Shown piece by piece: positions 35,326-44,899 of a stretch of DNA of 64,000 nt. The translations under genes were made by a program, and so were the position numbers. The DNA lies in contig CBDBUY010000001.1 of NCBI GenBank assembly GCA_965212145.1, positions 124,001 through 188,000 on the forward strand, read 5' to 3'. Position 1 is the first letter of the stretch; every line of letters begins with the position of its first letter. The DNA comes from JAAEPI01 sp965212145. GTDB taxonomy: Bacteria; Bacteroidota; Bacteroidia; Cytophagales; Cyclobacteriaceae. The notes beneath the pieces were generated by a model. The model saw only the letters and a program-made list of their open reading frames with translations, searched no databases and was not told the origin of the DNA.

Positions 35326-35931
35326 TTATTTCCCAGACTCGTATCTTCTGCTCACTTCATCCCAGTTGATGACATTGAAGAATGCGTTGATATAATCAGG
35401 TCTTCGGTTTTGATAATTCAAGTAGTAAGCATGCTCCCAAACGTCGAGTCCTAGGATTGGCGTAGCACCACAGCCAACACCTGGCATTAATGGGTTGTCC
35501 TGATTTGCAGATGAGCAAACCTCTACTTTTCCCCCTGGATGCACACATAGCCAAGCCCAACCAGATCCAAATCTTGTTGCTGCCGCATTGCTGAATGCGT
35601 CTTTGAATCCATCAAATGATCCACAAGCCTCGTTGATGGCATCAGCCAGGGCTCCTGAAGGCTCACCACCACCATTTGGGCTCATGATGCTCCAGAAAAG
35701 CGAGTGATTATAATGCCCCCCTCCGTTGTTTCTTACGGCTCCATTGTCGCTATGACTGGCACAAAGTTCCTCCAGGCTCTTTCCATCCATTTCGGTTCCT
35801 TCCACCGCTCCATTCAATTTGGCAACATAACCGGCATGGTGCTTTCCATGGTGGATCTCCATGGTGCGAGTATCTATATGTGGTTCAAGTGCGTTGTGAT
35901 CGTAGGGTAGATTCGGTAATTCGTAAGCCAT
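35326..35931 (-). CDS. Superoxide dismutase (Fe/Mn type)
   Basis: Converts superoxide to hydrogen peroxide and oxygen. 201 residues. The metal ligands are visible in [13 protein letters not shown] (first His), [11 protein letters not shown] (second His) and [14 protein letters not shown] (Asp and third His). There is no signal peptide, so it is cytoplasmic. Fe versus Mn cannot be decided by eye. Own promoter box (35978-35985) and terminator (35273-35301) suggest a single-gene transcript. Confidence 0.96.
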   Translation of the reverse strand: MAYELPNLPYDHNALEPHIDTRTMEIHHGKHHAGYVAKLNGAVEGTEMDGKSLEELCASHSDNGAVRNNGGGHYNHSLFWSIMSPNGGGEPSGALADAINEACGSFDGFKDAFSNAAATRFGSGWAWLCVHPGGKVEVCSSANQDNPLMPGVGCGATPILGLDVWEHAYYLNYQNRRPDYINAFFNVINWDEVSRRYESGK

Positions 35932-35977
35932 TTTTATATCTGTTTTTGGTTAAAAAATCTTATTTCTAATAGTATAA

Positions 35978-35985
35978 CAAAATTA
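35978..35985 (-). promoter_or_regulatory. -7 box of sod
   Basis: Minus strand TAATTTTG, a full consensus match, 46 bases before the sod ATG. The -33 region lacks a clear TTTG. Confidence 0.45.
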
Positions 35986-35997
35986 TTGGCAAAAAGG

Positions 35998-36447
35998 TCA
36001 TTCGCGCATTTTCCTAAAGAATTCTTCTATCAATACTTCCGAATGAGAAGATAAAAGTCCAAACTCAACTTTCGTTTTAGGGTGAAGAATTTTCTTACTG
36101 GTGGAAGAATAGCCTCTTTTTTCATCCGCAGCGCCATAAACCACACGCCCAATTTGTGTCCAATAAAGAGCCCCACCACACATGTTGCAGGGTTCCAGAC
36201 TAACAAACAACGTGCAATCATTCAGGTATTTCGAGCCTAGATGATTCTGTGCCGAAGTGATCGCCAGCATCTCAGCGTGAGCGGTGACATCCTGAAGTCG
36301 CTCTGTTTGATTGTATGCCTTGGCAATAATTCTATTCTCACAGACCACCACTGCTCCTACCGGAATTTCACCCTCCTCCAAAGCCCTCTCCGCCTGAAGC
36401 AAGGCCTGCTTCATAAAATATTCGTCCGTGTGAATCTGCAACTCCAT
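35998..36447 (-). CDS. tadA: Nucleoside/tRNA adenosine deaminase, TadA-like
   Basis: 149 residues of the cytidine/deoxycytidylate deaminase superfamily. Zinc-site motifs are DVTAHAEMLAI (HAE) and VSLEPCNMCGGALY (PCxxC). EEGEIPVGAVVVCENRIIA is typical of TadA, which converts A34 to inosine in tRNA-Arg. Guanine deaminase is a related alternative. It starts just 2 bases downstream of the secreted protein gene at 36450-37010. Confidence 0.85.
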   Translation of the reverse strand: MELQIHTDEYFMKQALLQAERALEEGEIPVGAVVVCENRIIAKAYNQTERLQDVTAHAEMLAITSAQNHLGSKYLNDCTLFVSLEPCNMCGGALYWTQIGRVVYGAADEKRGYSSTSKKILHPKTKVEFGLLSSHSEVLIEEFFRKMRE

Positions 36448-36449
36448 TC

Positions 36450-37010
36450 CTACCTTCTCTTTTTTCGACCTTCTTTGAATTCAACGCTGGACATTATTTC
36501 TCTAACTGATTTCTGCCAATATGATCGTATTCTGGCAGGAGACGTAAATCGAAAAATCAATACCCCTGACTCATTGATGGTGTACATGATGTAGGTGTAG
36601 TCTGATTTTTGGCGACTTGATGAGAAGGCATTCTCCTCGTCAATAATCGTCCCGGTGAATTCGAAGGTGATGAACTGACGGCCTCCGATTTCTTTGATGC
36701 CTTCATCATGCATTGTCACATTGTCGTACAGGTTCAGAATATTCGCTTTGTAGAATTGACTTAACAAATTGACATCACTAGCCCCCCACCTTAGCTGTGC
36801 TTGGTTAACCCCAATATCCGTTTGTCCATCACGGCTGTTGAAAATAGCGAGGGCTGGGCTTGTCGACCGCTGCATGGTCGGGGGTGTCCTACTCAATTCT
36901 TCTGGAACGAGCATGGAAATGCCTTCAGTAATTTGAGCTTTTTGCAAACGTGGTTGCGACCAAGCCAGAATGCATGAAATAAACAAGAGTATGGATAAAA
37001 CTGCTTTCAT
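36450..37010 (-). CDS. Secreted protein of unknown function
   Basis: 186 residues. A clear signal peptide (AVLSILLFISCILAWSQ) is followed by LVPEELSRTPPTMQRSTSP, a compact alpha/beta region with GGRQFITFEFTGTI, and a basic tail ending GRKKRR. It is probably periplasmic, loosely resembling lipoprotein-like stress or attachment domains (PsbP/LpqN type), but I do not recognise the family. It lies directly upstream of tadA on the same strand and divergent from aspS. Confidence 0.7.
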   Translation of the reverse strand: MKAVLSILLFISCILAWSQPRLQKAQITEGISMLVPEELSRTPPTMQRSTSPALAIFNSRDGQTDIGVNQAQLRWGASDVNLLSQFYKANILNLYDNVTMHDEGIKEIGGRQFITFEFTGTIIDEENAFSSSRQKSDYTYIMYTINESGVLIFRFTSPARIRSYWQKSVREIMSSVEFKEGRKKRR

Positions 37011-37041
37011 TTTTCAGAGGAATCAAAGCTAAAACTATTTG

Positions 37042-37049
37042 TAAATTTG
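37042..37049 (+). promoter_or_regulatory. -7 box of aspS
   Basis: TAAATTTG followed by CCGCC, a full match to TAnnTTTG, 41 bases before the aspS ATG. No clear -33 element. Confidence 0.5.
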
Positions 37050-37090
37050 CCGCCTGCTAAAAATCAGTGAATCCGAAAATCTGAAATTAA

Positions 37091-38845
37091 ATGTACCGAT
37101 CTCACAACTGCGGGGAATTAAGAATAGAACATGTTGGGCAAAGTGTGACTCTATCCGGGTGGGTTCAGAAAAGCCGGGACAAAGGCGCCATGCTGTGGGT
37201 AGATCTGAGAGATCGATATGGAATTTCACAACTCCTGTTCACAGAGGACAATAAAGAGCTAATTAATCAAGCTCGCGAACTCGGTCGAGAATTTGTCATA
37301 CGAGTGGAAGGACCCGTCATTGAACGAGAGTCAAAAAATTCGAAAATTCCGACGGGTGAGATAGAAGTTCAAGTGACCCATTTGAAGATTCTCAATAAAT
37401 CTGAACTTCCTCCATTTCTGATCGAAGATGAAACCGACGGTGGCGAAGAATTAAGGATGCAATACCGATACTTGGATTTAAGGAGAAATCCGGTGAGAAA
37501 AAATCTGCAGCTCCGCCACAAACTGCTGCAAGCCACTCGGCGGTTTTTAGATGATGCCAACTTCCTGGAAGTTGAAACGCCATACTTGATCAAATCGACC
37601 CCCGAAGGCGCAAGAGACTTTGTGGTGCCTAGCCGGATGAACGAAGGTCAATTTTATGCCCTTCCACAATCCCCTCAGACCTTCAAGCAATTGCTGATGG
37701 TTTCGGGATTTGATAGATACTTTCAAGTCGTCCGATGCTTCCGAGATGAGGACCTACGTGCCGATCGGCAGCCGGAGTTTACCCAGATTGACTGTGAGAT
37801 GGCTTTCGTGGAGCAGGAAGACGTGCTGCAAACCTTTGAGGGCTTCACCAAGTACGTCTATAAAGAGATTTTGAACCTTGATCTAGCTGATTTCCAGCGT
37901 ATGACCTACGCGGATGCCATGTCAAAATATGGGTCTGACAAGCCGGATTTAAGATTTGAGATGGAATTCCAGGAACTCAACGACCTCACGCAATCCAATG
38001 GTTTTGTCGTTTTTGATTCGGCTGAGCTAGTGGTTGGAATAAATGCAGCGGGATGCGCTGAATACACCCGGAAGCAATTGGATGCCTTAACTGATTTTGT
38101 GAAGAAACCGCAGGTTGGTGCCAAAGGACTTGTTTATGTAAAGTGTAATCCGGACGGTACTTTCAAATCTTCCGTGGATAAATTTTTCTCGCAAGATGAT
38201 CTGAAAAAATGGGCTGATCGAATGGGCGCCAAGCCGGGAGATTTGCTACTCATCTTAGCCGGCGAAAAAAACAAGACCAGAAAAGCCCTGAACGAGCTTC
38301 GCTTGGAAATGGGTAGCCAACTGGGTCTGCGGAAAGAAAATGAAGGTGAGCCGATGAAGGTAGCGCCACTTTGGGTGGTTGATTTTCCGCTACTGGAATG
38401 GGACGAAGAAACTGAAAGGTATCACGCCATGCACCATCCATTTACTTCTCCTAAGGCTGAGGATCTGGAAAAAATGGATTCAGATCCAGGTGCCGTGCGA
38501 GCGAATGCGTATGACCTGGTCATCAATGGTGTAGAAGCCGGTGGAGGTAGCATCAGGATTCACGATCGAACATTGCAGGAAAAGATGTTCAAATTACTCG
38601 GCTTCAGTGATGAAGAAGCTAAAGCCCAATTCGGGTTCCTAATGAGTGCATTTGAGTACGGCGCACCACCTCATGGAGGTATTGCATTGGGCTTTGACAG
38701 GCTTTGTGCCATACTCGCCGGGCAAGAAAGTATTCGTGACTTTATCGCCTTCCCGAAAAACAATGCGGGGCGTGATGTGATGATCGATTCTCCATCTCCT
38801 ATTTCAGGAGAGCAGTTGGATGAACTACGCATTCAATTGAAATAG
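37091..38845 (+). CDS. aspS: Aspartate--tRNA ligase
   Basis: Charges tRNA-Asp. 584 residues, the bacterial-type length. The OB-fold begins [19 protein letters not shown]. Class II motif 2 is [19 protein letters not shown] and the motif 3 region is [18 protein letters not shown]; the end [16 protein letters not shown] is typical AspRS. The bacterial GAD insertion (about 290-400) is present. No Asp/Asn dual specificity is needed, since asnS is also in this window. Confidence 0.97.
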   Translation: MYRSHNCGELRIEHVGQSVTLSGWVQKSRDKGAMLWVDLRDRYGISQLLFTEDNKELINQARELGREFVIRVEGPVIERESKNSKIPTGEIEVQVTHLKILNKSELPPFLIEDETDGGEELRMQYRYLDLRRNPVRKNLQLRHKLLQATRRFLDDANFLEVETPYLIKSTPEGARDFVVPSRMNEGQFYALPQSPQTFKQLLMVSGFDRYFQVVRCFRDEDLRADRQPEFTQIDCEMAFVEQEDVLQTFEGFTKYVYKEILNLDLADFQRMTYADAMSKYGSDKPDLRFEMEFQELNDLTQSNGFVVFDSAELVVGINAAGCAEYTRKQLDALTDFVKKPQVGAKGLVYVKCNPDGTFKSSVDKFFSQDDLKKWADRMGAKPGDLLLILAGEKNKTRKALNELRLEMGSQLGLRKENEGEPMKVAPLWVVDFPLLEWDEETERYHAMHHPFTSPKAEDLEKMDSDPGAVRANAYDLVINGVEAGGGSIRIHDRTLQEKMFKLLGFSDEEAKAQFGFLMSAFEYGAPPHGGIALGFDRLCAILAGQESIRDFIAFPKNNAGRDVMIDSPSPISGEQLDELRIQLK

Positions 38846-38896
38846 TTAGTTGTAGGTTTTTTGACTAAATTTCACTCCCAAACAAGCTAATCACGC

Positions 38897-39853
38897 ATGA
38901 CTTCAAGGTTTCTAATGTACGCCATGCCATTCCTACTCTTGTTTGTGGGATTGTCACTGTTCGAACCATACCTCTATCGTAACATCTTTGCCAGCACGAG
39001 TGTAGAACCACTCAAGGGTAAAGAGTTCATGATTATTGCCCACAAAGGAGCAGCCAAGCAAGCCCCTGAAAACACCATTGCGGCTATTCAGCGAGCTTTG
39101 GATTTGCGGGTGGATATGATCGAAATTGATGTCCGACACACCAAAGACGAGGAACTTATTGTTTTTCATGATCAAAATTTGGATCGGGTGGCACGTGACA
39201 CGGTTGGTCATCACGTGACGGGAGATGTTCACGATTTCACTTTGGAGGAACTGAAACAATTTGACGTTGGAAGCTGGTTTGCCACGCCGTACGCTGATCA
39301 AAGAATCCCAACTTTGAAGGAAGTTCTGGATTTGGTGTACGAGCACAATGCTGAATTCGATGATGATGTTGTGGTCTTGTGCGAAATCAAGCACATGGAT
39401 CATCCGCACTACCATGATTTTGCTGAAAAAATGGTTGAGGTGATCAAGTCTGAGCCAAATGGAGAGGATTGGATATTTGTTCAGTCGTACGAAAACGAAT
39501 ACCTAGAGGACATTCACGAGCTTGACTCATTAGTTCAAACCAAGCAGCTGATGATTGGTGAGGATTCGCCCCCATTGATAGCCTTTTATTTGGAAACGCG
39601 GATCCACCTGGGTCACGCTAAAGAAAGCAATCGAATGAAGGCATTGAATCCTGAATGGAAGACGCTATCACCCAGAAGAATATTTAGAATGCATGCCAGA
39701 GGTTATGAGGTATATACCTATTCGGATCAAGCGGATGAACTAGTAACCAGAGATGACATGTTGAAAATGCTCAACGCGGGAGTAGACGGAATCATTACCG
39801 ATAACCCGGAAACCTTGCTCGAAATCAGAGAAGAAATCAGAGCCCTGGAGTAG
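38897..39853 (+). CDS. Glycerophosphodiester phosphodiesterase
   Basis: Hydrolyses glycerophosphodiesters to glycerol 3-phosphate and an alcohol. 318 residues. A membrane signal anchor (MYAMPFLLLFVGLSLFEPYL) is followed by the GDPD barrel: IAHKGAAKQAPENTIAAI with catalytic His, MIEIDVRHTKDEELIVFHDQ with the Glu-Asp metal site and second His, and VDGIITDNPETLLE at the end. Probably periplasmic or membrane-bound. Followed at once by the frameshifted small membrane protein. Confidence 0.93.
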   Translation: MTSRFLMYAMPFLLLFVGLSLFEPYLYRNIFASTSVEPLKGKEFMIIAHKGAAKQAPENTIAAIQRALDLRVDMIEIDVRHTKDEELIVFHDQNLDRVARDTVGHHVTGDVHDFTLEELKQFDVGSWFATPYADQRIPTLKEVLDLVYEHNAEFDDDVVVLCEIKHMDHPHYHDFAEKMVEVIKSEPNGEDWIFVQSYENEYLEDIHELDSLVQTKQLMIGEDSPPLIAFYLETRIHLGHAKESNRMKALNPEWKTLSPRRIFRMHARGYEVYTYSDQADELVTRDDMLKMLNAGVDGIITDNPETLLEIREEIRALE

Positions 39854-39861
39854 TGGATGCG

Positions 39862-40214
39862 ATGCTCCTCATAATCATCCTTTTTGCTACAGCTGCGGCA
39901 GTCGGGGTGTATATGTTGACCAAAGTCTTGACTTCAAAAAACCAACCTCTGCCATTGGTATGCTCCATACCTTCTTTGCTGTAACATCCTTATCGCTGCT
40001 CACAGCTCATATTTTGAGAACTCAATCAGATGATCTGGCAGCCTTCATTACTTTTCTGTTTTTTGGATGTCTAGGGTTCTTTATGATGTATAGAGAGTTT
40101 TTCGCAGAGCAAAGTCCAGCCATGGAATCTTACGTCCCTAAACCGATTGCCTTGATTCATGGCTTTGCTGCAGTGGCGGGTTTTATTTTATTGCTGATCG
40201 CTTACTTCGGATAG
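39862..40214 (+). CDS. Small membrane protein split by -1 frameshift at A_AAA_AAC
   Basis: Two overlapping frames. The first starts at ATG 39862 (MLLIIILFATAAAVGVYMLT) and would stop at TAA 39982-39984 after 40 residues. The second, in the -1 frame, runs to 40214 through MLHTFFAVTSLSLLTAHIL. Joining them at the A6 run (39936-39941) gives a continuous protein of about 117 residues, KVLTSKKPTSAIGMLHTFF, with four helices and a repeated LHxxxAVxG-like pattern. The zero frame reads TCA AAA AAC, placing a canonical X_XXY_YYZ heptamer correctly. It is either programmed -1 frameshifting, a lost A, or a sequencing error. Family unknown. Confidence 0.65.
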
Positions 40215-40311
40215 TTCAGCCGTAAACATCCCTGATACTCATTTACGCGATTCATGGTATAGGATTGATTTTCAATAAGTTAGAATTTAGTCTAACAAAA
40301 TCATGCCGATC

Positions 40312-41226
40312 ATGAAAAAAATAATGACAGTTTTAATGGCTATCTCAGTCGCCCAACTAGGCTTTGGGCAAGTGGAGGTAGGGAAAGCGAAACAAACGAT
40401 CATGGGTAAGGGGAAAATCCTTGGCCAGGACGTTTCAGAACTTGGGTTGGACAACTTTTCGTTGAATTTCAATCTGTACAAGTACGCCCAGGATGAAGGT
40501 GGTAGCAGTAATGTGGCTATGTCATCAAAAGTAGGTGTGAGCGCCAGCCTGGGAAGGTTAACTGAAGATTTGGTGCAAGAAATCACCAATGACGCTTATG
40601 CTTATTGGATTGATCAATGGAAGAAAAGAGGTGTTGAGATCACCAATCAAACCAAAGAGGACATTGAAGCCAGCAAGGCCTTTTCCAAAGCAAAATCAAA
40701 AGGAAAGTTGGCCAATATCATGAATGGTGGCGTCTGGAACAATGACCAGCAAAAAGGACAGCACACAATGGTGGCCTGGCCGGATGGGGTCAACATACCT
40801 TCCAGTGGAGAAGGAATGTCATACAAAGGAGGAAATGCCGCACACTATGGACCCGGATATGGAGGTAAATGGACTTCATTCAACGCCACCATTGATTTCA
40901 TCAAAATGAAAACGGCTAAGCTTGGAAGCACCGCCTCAGTGAAGTCTATTCCTCGCCTGACATTGGCAGGCGGTCATAACGTGAGCATTTGGGAAAAGAA
41001 CAAAATAGGAGGTTACCTAGGTAGCATTACGGCTGAGGGAATCGAGGACTTTTATACAGACATTTCAGATGACAAGAACATTGAAGTGCTGAATTCCAAA
41101 AGGGTTCTACAGACCTATAACATTGATAAGTCAAAATTCAAATCAAATGTTTTGGAAATGCTAAAAGCCAGCATGGATGCAAGTTTCACCGATTACGATG
41201 CTATCGTCACTAAAAACAAAAAGTAA
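40312..41226 (+). CDS. Secreted protein of unknown function
   Basis: About 304 residues from ATG 40312 (40303 is an alternative). The signal peptide MTVLMAISVAQLGFGQ is clear. The mature protein is rich in lysine, glycine and serine, with KAKQTIMGKGKILGQDVS, a helical RLTEDLVQEITNDAYAYWIDQ segment and a GGNAAHYGPGYGGKW glycine/aromatic patch. The C-terminal part is helical. I do not recognise the family; the predicted location is periplasmic or external. It is flanked by a strong terminator at its 3' end, so it ends its own transcript. Confidence 0.7.
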   Translation: MKKIMTVLMAISVAQLGFGQVEVGKAKQTIMGKGKILGQDVSELGLDNFSLNFNLYKYAQDEGGSSNVAMSSKVGVSASLGRLTEDLVQEITNDAYAYWIDQWKKRGVEITNQTKEDIEASKAFSKAKSKGKLANIMNGGVWNNDQQKGQHTMVAWPDGVNIPSSGEGMSYKGGNAAHYGPGYGGKWTSFNATIDFIKMKTAKLGSTASVKSIPRLTLAGGHNVSIWEKNKIGGYLGSITAEGIEDFYTDISDDKNIEVLNSKRVLQTYNIDKSKFKSNVLEMLKASMDASFTDYDAIVTKNKK

Positions 41227-41290
41227 TTTCTAGTTATGGCACGATCATTGTAAATCTTTGGTCGGGTCTCATACAGCTATGAAAATCAAG

Positions 41291-41320
41291 AACCATTTCG
41301 GAACCGAGGTGGTTTTTTTT
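41291..41320 (+). terminator. Rho-independent terminator
   Basis: AACCATTTCGG-AA-CCGAGGTGGTT forms an 11-pair stem (two G-T pairs; the inner pairs must open for the loop) followed by eight T. It ends the gene at 40312-41226 and reaches the stop codon of the opposing addB gene. Confidence 0.85.
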
Positions 41321-44204
41321 ATCTCCTACAAATCCCATTAAAATCGCAAAACTGGCACACCCCAGTGTCTTCCGTCTGATCGAAAGGCTGATCCATACTG
41401 AACACTTCTTCAACCAGTCCAACAAATCGCTTTTCGAAATCAGGTAAGTAAGCTCTCGCGTCTTGCATCGGTCGATCTCTCAACGTCAATCTGAAATCGA
41501 AATCCTCTTGAAATAACTCCCTGATCCCGATCAATCCCGGTGCGATTTCCTCTTCTTCTCCAAACTTTGAAGCATAAAGCCATGCATAGAACATGGTCTG
41601 AAATCCTGCCTTGTTTCGATCCTTCTTGTAATTGCTTTTGGGTGTTCGGTCAAATAGCTTCTCGATGGATTCAATCTCGCGAGTATCCCTCCCACTCTTA
41701 TAGTCAATGACTCGAACCACGCCCGCCTTTCTATCCACCCGGTCAATGTCCGCGCCCATTCTCACTTTCACCTGCCGACCATTTGCATTTACAGGCAGTG
41801 TTCTCAAATAATTATCATCTTTCTCGAGACCCACAATCTGGAACGGCGCATATTCCTCATCCTGATCCAGGATACGCATGACGTATTTTTTAATCACCTC
41901 TGCAATCATCACATTCCGACCCTTCAGCTCCATCCGCCGCTTGTCCTTGATATTGAAATGCTTTTTGAAGGCTTTTTCTATGGCTCCATCTACCGAACTT
42001 CTTAACTGGAAAAAATCCGATTCCTGAACCAGATTGTCAGGGCTTTTTTCAATGACATCACGATAAAGAATCTCCATGGAATCATGCAGGACATTCCCGA
42101 ATTCTCTTGCATCCAATTCATCGTTCAGCTGATTCTCGGAGAACCTGCGAAGGACATATTTGAAATAAAATTGCAACCTACATCGGAAGTAGACATTAAG
42201 TGCAGATGCGGAAAGCTTCGATTTTCCCTCCCCAGCATAGTAATACACCAGCTTGTCGATAATATCCGGTGTTTTCTGCACCACAATTTCCTGCGACTCA
42301 CGTGTGCCGATGGTGTTGCTAAGCTTTTGATGTTTCACTTGGATGCCACTCTCCTGCTCGACTTGCGTAATAAATCGACTGATCTCGCCGCTCATTCCAA
42401 AGTCAGCGTACATGTTATAGTAAAAATCGAGTCGCTCCGAATGATGGAAAAGTCGGTAAAACAAATAGGCATAAATCGCATCCTGCACCTCGAATGTCGG
42501 CAGGTCAAATGCCTTGCGGATTCGGTATGGGATGAAAGACCCGTTTCGCTGAGAGGCCGGGAAAATATCCTCGTTAGTATTCAGCATGAAGACATGCTTG
42601 AAGTCGAGATTTCGAGTCTCCAGCACTCCCATAATTTGCAGCCCTTCTACCGGTTCTCCACTGAATGGGATTTTGACAGATCTTGTGGCTTTTCTGAAAA
42701 GACTCTTAAAAGTTTTCAATTCTACCTCTACATTTTGCTTGGCCAAAATCTCGTTTAATCTCGACAGCATTTTTTGAAAATGATAGAGATACTCACGCTC
42801 CAACCCGAATCGCTCGATGACCAAATCACCAAGAATTTCCACGATCCCTTTCAGGTACTCAGCTAAATTTTCTCGAGATTCAAGCTTCCTGAAAATGGTG
42901 TTTAGAATGGTGGAATCAACCTCCAAAATCGAAGAGCGATTGACCCTGATTTGATTCTTGGTCTTGATCTCTTTGATCAGGTCATCCATTTGTTCCTTGT
43001 CCTTTTGATAGAGATAAGGATGACTCAGAATGTCAATGGTCGGTTTATGGTAAAAGGTGATCTCCTGCTCGGAGGTTGTTTGCAAATGCTCTTGGACTTC
43101 AATGGCCGCTTCCAACAAACCGAACAATGGCGTTTCCTTCAGCGGATAACCCATCGTCACATTGAGTTTTTCTGCGCTCTCAGGTAAGGCATTCAAAACC
43201 GGAAAGAGCATGTAATCTTGAGGAAGAACAATGACAATTTCGTCAGCTCTTGTACCAGTGGTTAGCAGTTCATCTACTCGTTCCCCGATCAGCTTAGCCT
43301 GTCCAACTTCAAGAGCCACCCCAATTGCGGAGACATTTTTATCGGCAGTAATTCTATAAGGTATTTCCTCCGGGAAAGTCTTTCCAAAAACAGGGTCGTT
43401 CTGGTATTTCCTCAAAAAGGAACCAGCTTCCTGATTTTGATCCTCGAGGTAATAGGCGTCCAAGTCCCAAAGCATTTCAGCATTGTGCTCGGACACAAAG
43501 AACTTGATCAATTCCTCCTCCGCTGGGGTTAGGGCATTGAAGCCAGCAAAAATCAACGGGTTAGTTCCCGGCTTCATGCCGGGACCTCCTTTCTTGATTT
43601 TTAAGGTGGTTTTATCCTCAACTAGCTCACGGTAAATAGATGACGTATAGCCGACTCGCTCCTGACCTAGCTGCTCCTTGAATGTCTTATAAACAGGCGC
43701 AAGAATTCTCCAGGTATCCACAAATTGCCGTTGAGTCTTGGTGCTAGTAGGGAAGAACTCTTGCCAGAATCGCTGAATGATTCTTTCCTGTTCTTCGTCC
43801 AGAAAGTAGAAATCCTCAGCAATCTGTTTGTCGCTTTTAATGTGATGAAACAACTGCTCAGGATTTACCAGGTAGTGATCCACCTCTTCGAAATCCCGGA
43901 GGAGCATCTCACCCCAGAAATAGAATGCCTCAAAACCCTCAGAGGCTTCCTGATGGCTTTTGTACGCCTCAAACAGTTTGAAAATAAGCGAAAGCTGATC
44001 CAGTTTTTTGGTTTCTGAAAAACGGAACAGAAAGTCTTCCAAACTGACCACCTCAGGCGACCAAACGGGTTGGCCAATTTTCTGAGATAAATGCTTTTTA
44101 AGAAAAAGTCCCGCTCTTCGGTTTGGAAATACGACGGTGCAATCTCCCAATCGGTCTGAGTGATTGGCGAGCAGGTGATCAGCGACTTGTGAGAGGAATG
44201 TCAT
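41319..44204 (-). CDS. addB: AddB-like helicase-nuclease subunit
   Basis: 961 residues. Double-strand break processing partner of AddA. The helicase-like N-terminal two-thirds begins FPNRRAGLFLKKHL. The C-terminal PD-(D/E)XK nuclease carries VRMGADIDRVDRK and VVRVIDYKSG. It is bracketed by cysteines of an AddB-type iron-sulfur cluster: one in NVYFRCRLQFYFK and three in CQFCDFNGIC at the very end. In frame near residue 210 it holds GGPGMKPGT, encoded by a perfect palindrome that also occurs in nearby repeats. The AddA gene is upstream on the same strand but separated by about 0.8 kb of repeats. Confidence 0.85.
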   Translation of the reverse strand: MTFLSQVADHLLANHSDRLGDCTVVFPNRRAGLFLKKHLSQKIGQPVWSPEVVSLEDFLFRFSETKKLDQLSLIFKLFEAYKSHQEASEGFEAFYFWGEMLLRDFEEVDHYLVNPEQLFHHIKSDKQIAEDFYFLDEEQERIIQRFWQEFFPTSTKTQRQFVDTWRILAPVYKTFKEQLGQERVGYTSSIYRELVEDKTTLKIKKGGPGMKPGTNPLIFAGFNALTPAEEELIKFFVSEHNAEMLWDLDAYYLEDQNQEAGSFLRKYQNDPVFGKTFPEEIPYRITADKNVSAIGVALEVGQAKLIGERVDELLTTGTRADEIVIVLPQDYMLFPVLNALPESAEKLNVTMGYPLKETPLFGLLEAAIEVQEHLQTTSEQEITFYHKPTIDILSHPYLYQKDKEQMDDLIKEIKTKNQIRVNRSSILEVDSTILNTIFRKLESRENLAEYLKGIVEILGDLVIERFGLEREYLYHFQKMLSRLNEILAKQNVEVELKTFKSLFRKATRSVKIPFSGEPVEGLQIMGVLETRNLDFKHVFMLNTNEDIFPASQRNGSFIPYRIRKAFDLPTFEVQDAIYAYLFYRLFHHSERLDFYYNMYADFGMSGEISRFITQVEQESGIQVKHQKLSNTIGTRESQEIVVQKTPDIIDKLVYYYAGEGKSKLSASALNVYFRCRLQFYFKYVLRRFSENQLNDELDAREFGNVLHDSMEILYRDVIEKSPDNLVQESDFFQLRSSVDGAIEKAFKKHFNIKDKRRMELKGRNVMIAEVIKKYVMRILDQDEEYAPFQIVGLEKDDNYLRTLPVNANGRQVKVRMGADIDRVDRKAGVVRVIDYKSGRDTREIESIEKLFDRTPKSNYKKDRNKAGFQTMFYAWLYASKFGEEEEIAPGLIGIRELFQEDFDFRLTLRDRPMQDARAYLPDFEKRFVGLVEEVFSMDQPFDQTEDTGVCQFCDFNGICRR
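43566..43584. repeat. Palindrome of the local repeat family inside addB
   Basis: TCCCGGC-TTCAT-GCCGGGA, a perfect 7-bp inverted repeat with a 5-base spacer, the same arms as the first hairpin of the repeat at 44256. On the coding strand it is read in frame as part of GGPGMKPGT. It looks like an in-frame insertion into addB. Confidence 0.7.
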
Positions 44205-44255
44205 TGAATTCAGGCAGTTTTCAAGTTCTTGTTAAGTTGTTCTTCTTCCCCCAAT

Positions 44256-44350
44256 TCCCGGCCTTGTGCCGGGATCTCATAAAGACAAACGAATGATCCT
44301 CAAAACTTAGATTATGAGATGCCGGAATAAATCCGGCAATCTTCTGAGCG
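44256..44350. repeat. REPIN-like double palindrome, copy A
   Basis: Left hairpin TCCCGGC-CTTGT-GCCGGGA, then ATCTCATAA. After a spacer come TTATGAGAT and the right hairpin TGCCGG-AATAAAT-CCGGCA. The 9-base inner arms pair perfectly. It is related to copies B and C, and similarity to B continues about 20 bases further. Confidence 0.85.
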
Positions 44351-44417
44351 CATAAGCTAGTGGTCAGATTCCTTCCTGAAGCAAGAAGCCAGACCAAGTA
44401 ATGTTGCGCTCCCACAT

Positions 44418-44512
44418 TCCCGGCCATGTGCCGAGATCTCATAAAGACAAAAGAGCCTTCTCTAATCCTTAGACTATGAGATGCCGGAATGCATCCGACA
44501 ATCTTCTGAACG
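44418..44512. repeat. REPIN-like double palindrome, copy B
   Basis: Same order as copy A with a few changes (TCCCGGCCATGTGCCGAGA, ATCTCATAA, CTATGAGATGCCGG, ATCCGACA). It lies on the 3' side of the GIY-YIG gene, about 70 bases past its stop. Confidence 0.85.
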
Positions 44513-44581
44513 CAGGACCTAATGGTCATATTCTGTCCGGCAAAATCTGGGATCCAGTGAAGTAAATAGTTGGAAATAAGC

Positions 44582-44875
44582 TTAATCATCATAGGGAAAT
44601 TGTACTGTTAAGTCTTGCCACTTTGGATTGATGGAATTAATCAAATTCTCCTTCCATTCTTTTTTATATCTCTTGATTTGATTCTCCCTATGTTTTGCCT
44701 CTTCCAATCCTTCAATTTCTTCAAAATACAACAGGAGGTAACATTTATATTTTGCTGTAAAACCACCTGGATATAGTTTATTTCTGTGTTCATAGAGTCT
44801 CCTAGCGAGATCACTCGTCATTCCCGTATAGAAGACATTCTTGTATTTGTTCGATATGATATAAACCCAGTACAC
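44582..44875 (-). CDS. GIY-YIG nuclease family protein (small, single domain)
   Basis: 97 residues from GTG 44875. The N terminus YWVYIISNKYKNVFYTGM contains the GIY-YIG pair (VYI...YTG), then SDLARRLYEHRNKL with the catalytic Arg and His region, YLLLYFEEIEGLEEAKHREN with the metal-binding Glu region, and the ending INPKWQDLT. These are small URI-type nuclease domains. The frame continues upstream into copy C of the repeat (codons for LDPGTRPVIV), but homologs begin at YWVYI. It lies between repeat copies B and C, in the gap between addA and addB. Confidence 0.85.
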   Translation of the reverse strand: MYWVYIISNKYKNVFYTGMTSDLARRLYEHRNKLYPGGFTAKYKCYLLLYFEEIEGLEEAKHRENQIKRYKKEWKENLINSINPKWQDLTVQFPYDD

Positions 44876-44899
44876 TACATTATTTTCTGCTTTCACAAT

